Numbered from the stretch's first letter, positions 22,060 to 35,117 are shown. The stretch: 64,000 nucleotides of DNA from Escallonia rubra (GCA_033065855.1 JAVXUO010000740.1:248001-312000), one strand, 5' to 3'. Translations and numbers: made by a program. Notes: generated by a model from the letters alone, not told the origin.

Positions 22060-23800
22060 GTTATCGCTGAAGATAGTTTAAATGATCCTCAACCTAGTGG
22101 GAGCATCCCAGACAGTAGAAGGACACCACCAGGACCATTAGGTCAACAAGATTCTCAACTGCGAAGAGATACACTCGGAAGAGCTCCACGTCGTTGTTGA
22201 GAGATTGACGGAAAATTCTTATGTGCACTCCAACTGATGAAGATAAGCCCACTTCTGTAGAAGAAGTCTTATCTTCATTTGCTAGTAATGAGTGGATAGC
22301 TACAATGAAGGATGAGTTGAGCTCAATGGAGAAGAATTAGGTCTGAGAGTTAGTTGACCTTCCGCCATGGCACATGACTGTTAGAAACAAGTGGTTTGAA
22401 AAGTCAAGAGCAAGGTAGGTGGGTCAATTGACAAGTATAAGGCACGTCTTGTGGTAAAAGGCTATACCCAACAGCGGCGTGTAGACTACAAAGATGCAAT
22501 ATCCTCGGTGGTGAGATTTGCTTCAATTTTCCTGATCCAGCTATTGTCCCCCAACATGATTTAGAAAATTTTCAAATCGATGTTAAAACTATGATTCTCA
22601 ATGGAGATCTAGACGAAAAGATTTATATGGCTCACCCTGAGGGTTCTGAAGTCAAGGGACATGAGCGCAAAGTTTGCTAACTCAAACATTCTATGTATGG
22701 TCTCAAACAGTCATCTCAGGAGTGGTACTTTAGATTTATCACGCCATTAACTCCATAGGTTTTAAGATGATTGAACAAGACCATTGCGTTTACGTAAAAC
22801 GATCCAATAAAAGTATTGTGATCCTTCCTTGGTATGTGGATGACATTCTTTTAGTTGAGAATGATATGAGTTCCATTGTCACCACTAAGCAGTAATTGTC
22901 CTCAACTTTTGAGATAAAGGACATAAGAGAAGCTAAGTATGTGCTCAGGGTCAAAATCATACGTGATCATCCAAAGAAACTTCTCGGTTTATCTCGAGAG
23001 ACATACATTAAGAAAGTCATTGAAAGTTTTCGTATGCATAATTCAAAACCCACATACACTCTAATGGATAAGATGTGTACTTTAAGCACATACCAATGCC
23101 CACAGGATAATGAGGAAAATAATTGGATGTCTAAAATGCCTTACGCAGCTGCAGTAGGGAGTTTGATGTATGTTATGTTGCATATGCGTCCAGCCATCTG
23201 TTATGCAGTTAGAATGATGAGTCGTTATCAGAGTAATTCTGGATCCACTCATTGAAATGCAGTGAAGAGGATTCTTCGATACTTATGTGATACTGCTGAT
23301 CTCGTCCTATGTTATCATGGTGGAGACTTGCGGCTGAGAGGATACAACGATGTTGAATAGGGTGATAGAGATGAACGCAGATCCACTTTAGTTTATGCAT
23401 CCATATTAGGAGGTGGATCTATCTCTTGGTGCAGCAAGAAACAGATTTGAATCGTCCTATCCACGATGGAGTCAAAGTATGTTGTTTGTTTAGCAGCAGT
23501 CCCAAAGCTTTTTGGTTGATGTTATTCTTACAGGTTCTAGAAGTTACAACTCATGCAGATAAGGCTGTCACCGTAATGACAACACAATTGCCCTAGATTT
23601 TGTGAAGGGCCCCAAATATCATAGGAAGGCCAAACACATAGGTCTTTGTTATCACTTCATTAGAACTTTAATTACGCAAAGAGATGTGACCATGAAGCAT
23701 ATACCTACCAGCAGAATGGTGGCTGATCCTTTGACCAAGCCTATTGCTAGATATATTTTCCTTTCTCATATTAGGATTATAGGACTACGTAGGGTTTGAT
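22060..23800 (+). pseudogene. copia reverse transcriptase and RNase H
   Basis: Continues the pol gene: DV.T..LNG.L.E.IYM (near 22580-22630), KHSMYGLKQ-S (near 22685), the Y-V-DDIL catalytic area with a frame shift (near 22833-22855), then EAKYVLRVKIIRDHPKK, RMHNSKPT and RPAICYAV. The RNase H end includes KGPKYHRKAKHIGLCYHF and ADPLTKPIA near 23730. Many stops and shifts exclude activity. The gene ends about 1 kb before the 3' LTR. Confidence 0.8.
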
Positions 23801-24802
23801 ATATTTTTATAGCATCTTATGTAATTGACATTATTTATATGTTTTTCATTATTTGATTTGAGTTTATTTTGGAATGAATGGATTATCTTTATGATTACAT
23901 ATACATCCTTATTGAGAGTGTCACCAGGCTTAAGCGCCGAGAGGGCGAATAAGACGATAGAGCTAGTAATGCAAAGGTGTCGCCTTAGTTGGAGCTAAGA
24001 TGAGAATTAAAAAGTTAGGTAGATCATAGAATATTTCCACAACTCTATGCAATCTGTTTACAACCGAATGTGAAATTTCAGACAGGCACTATAAGAGTGA
24101 CTAGGTTGAAAATTTGAGGTTAGGTGCTCGTACTGCATACTAAACTCAAATTCGTATGGCGTATTTTATCATACATTTATCTGACACGCCTTCACGAGTT
24201 ACGCCATAACATGCAAATCATACTACATATCCTAAATACAGACCGACATTGGAAATGATGAATGAATCCCTGCTTCATCGCACTGTGAGCCACGTGGATC
24301 GATATATTTTCTTATCTTATATAGTACCCTTTTCACCTTTAGACTATGTCATGAAGAGGATATTCGATGTCACTACTTTAGTATGTATTCTTGGATCATG
24401 GATTGATGTGGTCTCGCGGGGCGTGACTAGGAAATGGTTGGGTCTGATTGGAATGACATGAAGGCTTTAGGAAGAAAGTCCAATATTACACCATGTTATG
24501 TGATCAATAACCCGGGTGACTTTTTCGATTTTCGTTTTGATATAAGCCATGAATAAATGACAGATGAGAGATTTAACACTACTCACTATGAGAAATTTGA
24601 GAGTGTTAAATCTGGTGTAGTTGAACTATTAGGGGTACATATGAGATTTTTGGACTGATGTATTATGTTAGTTTGGTGATAACTTAATAGAATACTCTCC
24701 AACTTTGGACATCGTTCTTGTAGGTCACATGTTCATTTCCTGTATCAGAAGATAAGTGAACTAGAGATAATAAGGGACTGTAAGATTTATTTTCTCTGTG
24801 TG
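23801..24802. other. copia 3' untranslated region, no gene
   Basis: Stretch between the RNase H end and the polypurine tract. A 70-residue open frame at 24249-24461 has no recognisable domain and lies in retrotransposon non-coding DNA. Confidence 0.5.
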
Positions 24803-24815
24803 GACGAGTGGGAGC
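24803..24815 (+). other. Polypurine tract
   Basis: GACGAGTGGGAGC directly before the TGTTAATAAATT start of the 3' LTR, the standard plus-strand priming site of plant copia elements. Confidence 0.65.
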
Positions 24816-25193
24816 TGTTAATAAATTAGATCGGTGGACCCATTATCCCCCCACTAACAGATAATGTTTGTTAGTTAGAATAATTATAGCTAATTAGAGA
24901 ATATCATATTCATCTCCTAAGTGTTTGAGGTAATTACAACCTTTATCTTCTAAGTGTTTAGGATAAAGTCGGTCTCTAATACTATCTCTACATAATGCTT
25001 AGAGATATCCCACTAAGTCATAAGTCATAAGACAAAATTCTTTCCTGCAAAAGCAAACTACTCCATCCCCCTGTCGCACTCTCTCTAGAGCATCACCAAG
25101 CTTTAGGATTTGCTTTGTGAATGATGAACTCAACTCTAGTAGCCATTTTTCGTAGTTGCGATAAGATATCAAGCGTGTTGGAGGCTTGTAACA
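24816..25193 (+). repeat. 3' LTR of the nested copia element
   Basis: Begins TGTTAATAAATTAGATCGG after the polypurine tract and ends GGAGGCTTGTAACA. It is collinear with 8858-9199, including CATTATC, TAAGTGTTTGAG, GAGATATCC, AGTCATAAG and CTCTCTAGAGC phrases. The DNA immediately after it (GCCTA) nearly matches the pre-5'-LTR pentamer GCATA. Confidence 0.8.
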
Positions 25194-25198
25194 GCCTA

Positions 25199-26241
25199 GA
25201 TGTGAGCTAGTGTGACAAACTAGAGAGCTGTTAATGGCCTCTCTTTTTTCTCCTTTCTTTGTTTAATTCCTGACTAACCCTAGACTAATAAAATAGCCAG
25301 TTTTACCAAAACCTTCCCTCCGGATTAGAAATTATAAGTACTTACATCTTTGGATAGATAGTTCAAGTCTCGATATACTTAATATGTTTTGAGGTAAAAG
25401 CAGACTGAAAACTACAAATTACCAAAAAAAAGAATGGGGAATAATTAAGCATGAGTCTGATTTGCATATCAAACTATGAAATTCACTTATCTGAAATGTA
25501 TCTTCCTTTATATAATGATTAGAGCCATGTGATGTAATGGAATATTTCATGTATTTTGTCAAAAATAAAAAAGGTGTTTCTCATTGCCTTTCTTTCTTGT
25601 TGTCTACCGAAAAAATTGGCTTTAATTCTATCTTGTTATCTAATGAGGGTTAGTAATGTGAATTGCAGGTTTTGATGAGACCATGATGATGATGAGTCGT
25701 ATATGTATTCTTTAAGGGAAAAAGTAGAGAGGGCATAGGCTTTGACGGACATTATTCTAGGTGTTCCTTTCCCGCACACATTTAAGCAGGTATTGACTAG
25801 TTGATCTAACTTTGTGCTAAGTGATAACAGTGATAATACTTTCAATTTACAACTATATTTTAGACACCGACTAGAAGAGCACTAAACATTATCAAGACAA
25901 AATTATGCAATGTGCTTAAGCTGTTAGGCAAACTTGCTTTTTCCGTTGGTTCTTGAAATGCCTTTGTAATTATTGTAAATCCAAAGCTGCGATGTCACTT
26001 CATAGACTAATGCCTTACTTATCTAATGCAGGCTAAGTGAGAGAGCCATGGAGATGAGTGTCGGAAGAGAACGATTGGAAGATTTTTTTTATAGAAAGAA
26101 GAGGGGGAAACATGTGTTCGAAAATGGTATGTTTTATGCAAGGCACGGAAAAATTTAGTTGGATTCAACCTTGTACTCTAAATTTGTTATACTTCTTGTT
26201 TTGATTGAAATGAGTTTTGTGGATGGAGCAGGGACTAATTC

Positions 26242-26289
<48 letters not shown>

Positions 26290-26595
26290 TTTGAAAATCT
26301 TTTAGGACAACAAAATACCATCTTAATATAAAACACATGGTTCTTTTTTAGTATTAATTTATTTATTATTAAAAGGACATACTGATATCATGCTCATTTA
26401 AGTTTCATTTGGACAGACTTAATGGGACATAAAGTCACCGTCACCCTTACCGTCTTATATGATATCTAATACCTTTGTTAGCCATCCTAATTACATATAT
26501 GACACCAATTTTGTAGGACTTTTCTAGGATGGAAGATTACAGGCCTTCATGTTGTTCAAAATAGTGTTTAGGATGATAATGTATCTTATTAAGAC
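25199..26595. other. Intergenic, one possible decayed exon, (AT)n
   Basis: No intact gene. A plus-strand segment at 25668-25787 reads DHDDDESYMYSLREKVERA then a stop then ALTDIILGVPFPHTFK, between an acceptor-like TTGCAG and a donor-like CAG|GTATTG. I do not recognise its family and it has stops. An (AT) microsatellite occupies 26245-26286. Confidence 0.3.
26245..26286. repeat. (AT)n microsatellite
   Basis: About 21 AT units without interruption. Confidence 0.95.
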
Positions 26596-26763
26596 GGTAA
26601 AATTACTGTCCTTTTAAGTCCTCTAGTGCAAGCAGGCTTCCTGACAATGGTACTTAAAAATTTCACGAGGTTATGCAATGGTAAAATTACTGTCCTTTTA
26701 AGTCCTCTAGTGCAAGCAGGCTTCCTGACAATGGTACTTAAAAATTTCACGAGGTTATGCAAT
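26596..26763. repeat. 84-bp direct tandem duplication
   Basis: GGTAAAATTACTGTCC...TTATGCAAT occurs twice head to tail (26596-26679 and 26680-26763), with no difference that I can see. It lies just before the second copia RT fragment, which has its own internal duplication of about 50 bp at 26800-26893. Confidence 0.9.
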
Positions 26764-27790
26764 CTTTTGGTTTTATGAAGATATGATTGACTCTTGCATA
26801 TATCTCAAGATTAGTGGGAGTAGATATATTTTCTTAGTTTTGTTGCATATATATTTCAAGATTAGCGGGAGCAAATATATGTTCTTAGTTTTGTATGTGG
26901 ACGATATACTTCTTGCTAGCAGTGATTTAGGCTTTTTTCATGATGTGAATAAAATATCTTCTAGATTATTTGACATGAAAGACCTCGGAGAGGGAGCTTA
27001 TTGGCTTGGCATAGAGATTCATTTAGATAATAGGACTTTCTCAGGAAACATATAGTGATCGAGTTTTTAGTCGATTTAATATGCAGTATTGTGGAACAAG
27101 TGCAACTCCTGTGCATAGAGAGGATAACTTGCAGTTTCCCAATAATGAAGTTGAGAATGAGTCTATAAAGAACAAACCTTATAGTAGAGTTGTGACTAGT
27201 TTCTTGTAAGCCAAGGTCCACATGAGATTGGAAATTGCTCATGCAATAATGTTCTGGGTAGATAGTCAGCTAATTCTGGTAGCGGTCATTTGGTGGCTAC
27301 AAAAAGTGTGATGTGATAATTACAGAATAAAAATTATATACTTGAGCATAAAAGGGTTAATGATCTCGAGGTGATTCGTTAGATGCACACCTTGGTGGTT
27401 GCATGCATAAAATTCAATACAGATTATATATATTTTTTACTTGGAGGTGGAGCAAACGCCTAAAAAGTGTTAAAAAGTCACTTGTCTCTTGTTCTGGTGT
27501 GCAGTTAGAAATAGTAGCTTCTTATGAGGCTGGGGCATAAGCCAAATGCTAAGAAATTTTATTTCTTGTCTTAAGATTGTTGGTTCAATATCTAGGCCCT
27601 TAAAGATTATTATGGTGATCTTTTTGCAGTTTCATTCTCAAAGGATAGTAAAGATTCTAAAGGTGAAAAATATGTAGAGCTGAAGTTCTACAAGATTAGA
27701 GAATGAGTTAAAAATAGTGATATGTTTTATGAAAGTTATATGAATACCATAATAGCAGATCCACTAAGCAAAGCGCTATATTGACTTTGT
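26720..27790 (+). pseudogene. Truncated copia RT-RNase H fragment
   Basis: A second copia lineage, different from the 8.9-25.2 kb element. Landmarks are MFLVLYVDDILLASSDLG (catalytic YVDD near 26895), FDMKDLGEGAYWLGIEIH, NMQYCGTS-TPV near 27080-27105, and IIADPLSKAL near 27750 at the RNase H end. The motif before YVDD (KISGSRYIFLVL / KISGSKYMFLVL) is duplicated in tandem. Gag, protease and integrase are missing, and stops are frequent. Confidence 0.7.
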
Positions 27791-27830
27791 TCAACATGTA
27801 AAGTTTACGGTATTTTGATGTAAATGGGTC

Positions 27831-28740
27831 ACTGGGAGTTGAAGTTTTTTTTTTTTTTTTTTTGGCCTATTGCAACAATTGAAGTCGATAAAGATAAATT
27901 TTTTTATTTAATAAAAAAACTTGGGATATTATTTTATAGAATATATTTTATCAATTTTTTCTAACATGAGCTCATACAGTTAATTATGCTTATGATTGAG
28001 ATTTAATTAAGAAAAAAGCTTCGAGTTTAAAGCATAAAGAATTCTGTTCCACATAATGAATCCATGGTGGTAAAAATATTGGTAAATATAATCATGGAAG
28101 GCAGTGTGCTATGACCAGCACATTTCTTTTTGCCTCGGTTCGATATTAATATTGTTATTAGATGAGATTCTGTATAGAGATGCAATTATCTGAATCATGA
28201 ATGTTTGTCACTGCTAAAATTTATCTGTTGGAGAGTCGTTTTCAAATGACGTTACTGTTTCTCAGGCATAATATTCAATACCAAGTAATGTTGAGTGGGA
28301 AATAGTGGAATTTTCTTAATTGTGGGCTGCTGTTACTTGTAATATTCAAGGATTTTCTGAAACGGGCAAGATGTGTGATTGAGATACATAACTGGTAAGC
28401 CCAAGTTTTTTTGTGATAATTGAAGTTTTTGGGTTATGGTTCATCTCATGTATTTGGGCCTATTCATTTATGGGCCTTTTATGGGTGGGCCAATGTCTAG
28501 GGTTAGGTCCTCTCTTCCAACCTTGTATAAATGATGATAGCATGCTCCATTGAGTGCTCCATGCTCTTCAGTTTTAAAGGAGAGGGAGAAAAATGTCTTG
28601 CCCTACACAAACAAACAAGTGAGTGTGTCGATAATTGTTCCAGTTGATCGTTATGACAAATGTACAAACTCAACCTTACCCAACGCAATTCGCTTTAACG
28701 TAATTAATTTAATTTTTTCTTGAGTTAAAGCTCGTAGGGT
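27831..28740 (+). repeat. Possible 3' LTR remnant of the second copia fragment
   Basis: A polypurine-like CACTGGGAGT is followed by TGAAGTTTTT at 27843, and the same TGAAGTTTTT start recurs at about 28422. The latter leads into TTGGGTTATGG, a TATAAAT box near 28527 and a purine-rich stretch, as in a short copia LTR. The DNA between (27850-28417) may be an insertion. No second LTR is present, so the borders are uncertain. Confidence 0.3.
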
Positions 28741-31280
28741 TTAAAAGCACCCGGGTTTTCTTGGGCCCAACCCAGCTAACTCTAGTTGTTCAGAGTTGGG
28801 CCAAAGTATAAGACAGCCGATTATGCTGGAGCCTGGAAGTAAGATTTTCTAACCACTTCCATCTTGGCCCTTTAACCAGAAGACCAAGTCAGCCCATATT
28901 AGATAGGCCCAGCTTGTTGTTAGCTCCTTTTGACTCTTCATCCCTCTTTGGTCCGTTTTTCTGAACGTTCTACAGCCCAAATCTGATCTAAGTAATTGCG
29001 CAAAAGTTCCTTAGCCATGACATTGTAAAACTCCTTTCTTATATATAATATATATATAACACAAAATATTTACTTTAAATAAAAGGAAATACTTAAAAGG
29101 AAAAGCTGTGATGGGTTTTATTAGCGTTTGAATCCCAACTACACGAATTATTAATCAAATTGCATCAAATATTTCTCTTACGAGCCGGGTATTTGTACTA
29201 TCAATAGCTCTAACAAACCTCGTGGTGATAGAAGAATGATAAAAATTATCTTTTGTGCCCTTCTTTGTGCAACTTATGGCGAATTTGCCATGAGTTAGAA
29301 CAGACGTTTGGTCTTACAATAAAAATAGACGTTTAGTCTTACGCAAGCGTCCTAATATTCATGTAAATAGGCATGGGGCATTTTGTTTGATCGACGAGCC
29401 AGGAGAGACAAATCATATGCGTAACATCATTAATTGTCTGTACATAAATTTAATGTTCACAACGAAGCAAACGGGGCACTATAAACCAAGAGTCTTTTCG
29501 GTGTACTCTCGCGCACTATCTTACATTCTGAAAATTCAACTCAACAACAGGATACGTTATCTTAGCATTATGTGACATCGCATCGATGCTTACGGTTTCC
29601 TAAGCTTGATATTAACGTGTAGTAGTAGTACATGCACACACACATAGAAACACTGCAACTGCATCCTTAGGTGAAACACATGGGCTCCCCAGTACTCCAT
29701 TGCATGTCAACTGTACATTTCATAGTAATTGCCCGTGTTCATAGACATCTGTTTTGTTAGATCCTGCGGTCCACCAAATCCTTGGCAAACTTTCACCCTT
29801 TGTGGCCGACACTTTGTTGTTTTGCACGTCCAGAATGAGCTCTTACTGGCAAAACTAGAACGAAACAAACTGGCCAGTAGCTCATCCAGCTCACAGCTTG
29901 AAATATATTCCCTGATCATGATGAGTGCACTTTTTTTTTAGAAGCTATTTGGAATAACTGTACTAGTCTATTGTTATCCAGCTAAAGGAAGATGATAAGT
30001 TTAATTTACAATCAATCAGTTCACTATACATTGACCTTACTTGTTGTATGTATGTGTGTGTGAGAAGATGCAGTGAGTTGGCACACTTAGGAGTGGGAAG
30101 ATCAATTCTATGTTCAATGTTCTTAAGCTTTTAACTAATGAAATATATAGTTGCTACATTTTCTTTTTCTTTTTTGCGCTTTTTTTTCTTCAAGTAATTC
30201 GTCCTTCAATAGTGGTATATAGGATATAAATTATCACCATTATCTTACTCAAAAGCATTGTCATGAGTAGAGTAAATCTATCAAAGTGCATGAAAGTGAA
30301 CGAGCTCTCTGTCTCTTCTCGATGTGAGCTCTCTTTAACGCCTACCGGAGAACATTACGATAATGATCCACAAGTCTCGCGATTATGTGTACAAGCCTTG
30401 CATGCCACATTTGCATTTTGACTTGTACGCTTTCACCTTGTTATTTGGATTGGGCAGATTTGGCACAAAAGAAGACAATTTAAAAAAATAAAAAGGAAGA
30501 ACAAATGTCACTTGGTTAAAATCATTCAAAAGAAATTTCGGTCACGTGTTAGAAGACGTTTTGGAGAAAATGATGTTAAAGTCCCGTATTGAACATGTTA
30601 AGCTTGACAAATTAGTATACCTTGTGAACCTTTATGCTTATCTATAACGGTTCGACTTTATTGCTCTAACATCCCAAGAGTTTTTCTTGAAAAAATCGCT
30701 TTACACAAAGCATGCAAAATCATCAATATAAATCTAAGTCAAAACTCATACATATGTACACAACAAAAGTAATAAACAAAAGGGAAAGAATTGTTGGCTA
30801 TGATTTAATCCGTAGGCGTGCCGTCTCATCTGATAGCACGATTACAGGAAGACTTGCGAATCGGTCTGATCAAATTGTCTATATGTTTGATATAGAAACA
30901 CAGTTTAGAAGTAATAACTCTAACGTCTTTCTCTCTTATTTTCTAATATTCTTTTGTCTCCCTTTTTTTCTCTACTAGACATATCTTATTTAAACTAAGC
31001 GAAAGAGTGCAAAGATACCTTTGGAAAGAAAGGTTACAACCTTCCAAAAATATTTGAATAAAGAGAAACAACCGTTAGATAAAAGACACTTAATTTGGTA
31101 GGAGTTTTAGAACTTTCTAACAATTTTTAATGGTCCAAATGATCCATTTGGAAATCAGTGAAGATTTGTTTTACATCTTTGTACACATGGAATTTCCTTG
31201 ATATATAATGCGTGACCGACGAGATTCTGATTTTAGAGTTGTTTGGAGGAGAAGGGGCAAGGGAGATCAATCATATCAAA
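28741..31280. other. AT-rich intergenic region
   Basis: No gene is supported. A minus-strand frame at 29707-29919 (70 residues, ending QDLTKQMSMNTGNYYEMYS) has a protein-like, non-repetitive composition, including WTCKTTKCRPQ, and ends in TGA. I recognise no family. It could be the last exon of a dead gene. The open frame at 30712-30978 has no domain. Confidence 0.3.
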
Positions 31281-33269
31281 CTAGCTTTTCACCTGCGCGT
31301 TGCATGCGAATAAGATTTATCAAAATTACGACAATTTCAACTAAAAAAGAACAAAAATATGATTTGAAGTCATAATAAGTTCAACAAAAATTTTACGGCA
31401 ATAATTTGATGAACATATCCATCCAACCCATATGAGTTAATATTCTAGTTATCTTCTTCTCTTCTCTCCTTTAGGAGATGAAGGAAAAAATTCTGATAAC
31501 GTAGGTGCTGCAATTAAACAAAGCAAAAAAGAAAAAAAAAATTCAATTATGATATAAGACTCAAGAAAATGGTTAGATTTATTGCAAAGAAGCGGTTTGA
31601 CTTTTTACTAAAGTAAAGTTTGCTTTGATTTTGATTGAACACTTGCTTTTGAAACTGTACATTATTTTGGTAAAAGTTATATAAACTTTCATTACGGTTA
31701 TCCAATAATATTTAAGCAAAGTAAAGCTGATATAAGCCATTGAATCAAATAACTTTAACTTAACTTCATACCTTTGACTAAAGATTCAAAATTAATCAAA
31801 AGTCAGTCTTTAGGCAATGAAATAGTAACAAAATACGATAAATCGGAATAAATTGTAAAATCATGAGCAGAGCTTTTTTCAAACTTTTTTCGTAGATAAC
31901 TAATAACAATAATATTAATTCTAGGCAACTTAGAGAAATTGATGTAGAAAAGAGCATACACAATGTTCTTATATAATAGATGGTAAAAGAATTACAAAAA
32001 TGGCATGCTTAACATATCGTCTGTGAAAGATTCTATACAACATAAATGTCTTTATTTGTAGAAAATTACAGACTCCATTTAGCATACGCGTCTACATTTG
32101 AAGTTATTTATCATTGTAGGAAATAAAATATCACAATGTAATAATGATCAAAGTATAAATCAAGACTTTAAGCAAATGGTCAAAAAAATAACTAAATGCA
32201 TGGAAGTGATCCATAATTTGAGCATGATATATTTGTAATCTGTTGCGTAACCTAAAAGCTTGCTATAATAGCAATCACAAATGATTAAAAGCAGAAAATG
32301 AAAGTACATCAAATTGTTTAAGGTCACCTAAATATGTTGCATAAGAAGTATAATATGACAGATTAAAAATTCTTTTTTCTTCAAAGATAAGAATATTTAA
32401 TTCAATTAAATACTCAAAAGATTAAGAAAAAAAATTCAAGAATGGATGTAAAAAAAATAGAAAAATCTACACCTGCTTTGAGTTGAACCTGCATATAACA
32501 AAAACTAAAGTAAAAAGATTGGCATTAGGAGCTCTTAAAATTTGTAGTCAGAAAATAAATGTAAAACTTTACCATCGTATTGTGAAGATGCTATAAAAGC
32601 CAGCAGTGTACTTTTCTGAAAAAACAATGCCAATTTCCCGATTAAGGATATTAATTTTTAATATTAGCAAACAACATCCTCGATCATCAAAAAAGAATAT
32701 CATGAAAATGTAAAAGGGAAAATAAAATCTGTAAGAATACTAACTACTATAAACAAAAAATGTGAAGATAAGTATTAGAGGTAATTTTGGCGTGGAATAT
32801 GTGATTACTCAGGGACATATCGTTTATAGGCTGAAAGAGAGAAAATATAGGAGATATTTTAAAATAATTTTATTTGAATCTTGAATTAACACTAAGGATG
32901 ACAATCACTTAATTAATTTGATGGGAGAGAGAAATATTTGAGCAAATTTTCTCCAAAAGTTTTGGCGGATCAAGTGGGTGCGAGAGGGAATCAAGGCCTT
33001 GAAAGAAGAGGAATGCAATTAGTTGATAAGCTAGGATGAAATAAGTTGTAACCGAAACCATCATATACTGTATGATTTTGCAACAAAAAAGAATTCAAAT
33101 TAGTTGAATAGGTGAGAGAAACATGTGACAAAAAATGTGAGAAAAAAGGGAAAACAAAATATATGAAATTAAAAAATTTATCCACATGGCAAAAAGAGGG
33201 TGTGTCCACGTAGGCGGTGACGTTGACACTTTTTCTCAACTTCGACTTTTATATATATATATATATAGA
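31281..33269 (-). mobile_element. Non-autonomous Helitron
   Basis: On the minus strand the sequence begins TCTATATATATATA at 33269 with A before it. It ends GAAAAGCTAG at 31281 with T after it, so it sits between A and T as Helitrons do. A degenerate GC-rich hairpin (CGCATGCAACGCGCAGG) lies 9 bp before the CTAG end. The length is 1989 bp. No Rep/helicase open frame is present. The subterminal 5' block (CTACGTGGACAC and AAGTCGAAGTTGAG on the minus strand) recurs near 39090-39150, defining a family. Confidence 0.6.
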
Positions 33270-33788
33270 TTCTAATTGCTGTTACCATTGTAGTTTTCCT
33301 ACTCTGCTTGCATTTTCTTTTGCTTCTCTAAAAGTCATACATTATTTACAGGATAAAATACAACAACACCCCCCTCAACTAGCAATTTGTGGCATGTAAC
33401 ACGAACCATAAATGACAAATTTTCCTTCAATAACCCTCCTTTTGACGAACTCATTGCTAAACATTCCCGGTTGACATGCGATGCCCTAAATTCTCTCTCA
33501 TATTCTATCATTCCACATGAAATGTATATACTACCTCCAATCGCCCCCAAGCCAAATGGACACCCCTCTTACCGAAATTTGCTGGCCACATTCTATCCGG
33601 CCACCACGACCCAAGCGCCAAGCCTCCACTAAACCCCTCACCTTCACTCCATAGCCGGCACCTAAAACCTTCACCATTTCTGATCGAATAATTAACCCCA
33701 CCAAAGCCAATATTATCCAATGCCAACGGAAAATCTCGACAACAGCCTACATGTGGCTCAATAACGATAATCCCCCAATGTAACATTT
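33270..33788. other. Intergenic, no gene
   Basis: Overlapping open frames on both strands (33335-33786) are mutually antisense and without a domain. The left part (ACAACACCCCCCTCAACTAGC near 33362) resembles ends of Mutator-type elements, but I found no partner repeat. Confidence 0.3.
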
Positions 33789-33796
33789 ATGAAGAA

Positions 33797-34427
33797 CATT
33801 GGCAGAGCTCTTGCATGACCCCCCCCCCCAAAACTTTTTTTTTAGTTATTTCAATAATAGATACACGCATTTCACATATTTACGAAAATGCCATTATATC
33901 GTAACTAATTAATTACAGTTTCTTTTTGTTATATTCTTCATTCTTTGTGTCACCGACTGTCATAATCCTCTTCGTTCTCATTCTTCATTCTTCCAAATCT
34001 CAAATTTCAAATATCCAGATTACGAAAAAATACGAATTGATCAAGTTGAGTTCTTTCGTTTTTAGTTTAATTTTTAGAGTATTAACAAATTCAATAGTTA
34101 CGCTAATTATATTAACGTATTCAATAGTTATAAAAAAACTTGAATTGAACAATTTACTATGCATTTAACCGTTTACTATAGATTCGATCATTGATGATTT
34201 TCGTGACTATAAAGAGTGTCGAGTTCCGCTTTAACCATCGATGTATAGAGTTACTTTTATTATATTTTCTTGTTTTGTGAAACCTTGATGAACTACTTCT
34301 AGTTTTAGTGTCTTTTATTTTTCATGTTTTATGTGAACTTGAACCTTATTCATTCTTTTATGTAAGCCATTAATTTTTTTTATGTTTTTTTGGCCCCCTC
34401 CGATTAGACTTTTTGGATCTGCCCCTG
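33797..34427. mobile_element. Small non-autonomous hAT element
   Basis: Starts CATTGGCAGAGCTC and ends GATCTGCCCCTG, imperfect inverted repeats of the hAT CAGGGGCGGA type. It is flanked by a perfect 8-bp direct repeat ATGAAGAA (33789-33796 and 34428-34435). Length 631 bp, AT-rich, with a poly-C run near the left end and no transposase. Confidence 0.75.
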
Positions 34428-34435
34428 ATGAAGAA

Positions 34436-35117
34436 GGACATAAATAATTTGCAGGTTTTTCTTGAGTTTCTTATATGTGTATAGGAGAAATTTGTACAGA
34501 ATCAAGTAAAATTTTTAGGGGATTACACACTTCTACACTAACGAAAAATTAGAGGTTATGAAGAAATTATGGATTTTTGCGGATTGTTCGGTCCAAGTTG
34601 CATTCCCAACTGAGTCGTCACAACTTGTTATTTGAGACGGTGTTCATGCATTTTATCCTTATTTATACGAAGGGAGTGAGATTCTGAAGGTTTCTGGATA
34701 GCATTTTACATTTTTATCCCAGAATGGACTCGTGTCGGCACCTCAGTGAGTCTCATTGTAACACCAAATTTGTGAATCATGTTCTCATTATAAGCAGTAT
34801 AGATTGGCATGGATAAAAAAAAGAGATGAAATTGATTTTCTCTGTCCTAGTTTCTATTTCAAAGATTTGAAGCTAGACGATTAAATTATGGCGGAAAAAG
34901 AAGAAGAAAAAGAGCACTGCCGTCCTGCCAATCAGAAAAGAGTTGGGTGATGGCACCCATCTGTGTAGTTGTAAAGATTACAATTGGGACCATGCTAATG
35001 AACTTTTTATTTCCTATAGATTCTGAACCTTAAAGCCATTGACATATTACGGCTCCAACTGTAAAGTCCAGTCCACTAATGGGATAAGCCTTTTTGTAAT
35101 TATATATGCACAAGAGT
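34436..35117. other. Intergenic, no gene
   Basis: I see no open frame of note, no repeat boundary and no RNA gene in this stretch. Confidence 0.4.

Larger units (their letters stand above)
8858..25193 (+). mobile_element. Old Ty1-copia retrotransposon with nested insertions
   Basis: Directly repeated LTRs (8858-9199 and 24816-25193) of one family bracket copia parts in normal order: primer-binding site, gag (17222-17700), protease/pre-integrase (18760-19002), integrase (21125-22050), RT-RNase H (22200-23800) and a polypurine tract just before the 3' LTR. The flanking 5 bp are GCATA (8853-8857) and GCCTA (25194-25198), a 4/5 match. The 16.3-kb length is explained by a Tat-type inverted-LTR insertion, a caulimovirid RT fragment and a Mutator-like element inside it. 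The LTRs differ at many sites and every gene is broken, so the element is old and dead. Confidence 0.75.

Noticed and set aside
25668..25787. Exon between TTGCAG and CAG|GTATTG
   Set aside because: The frame that reads like a protein has three stops, and no neighbouring exon or family could be identified.
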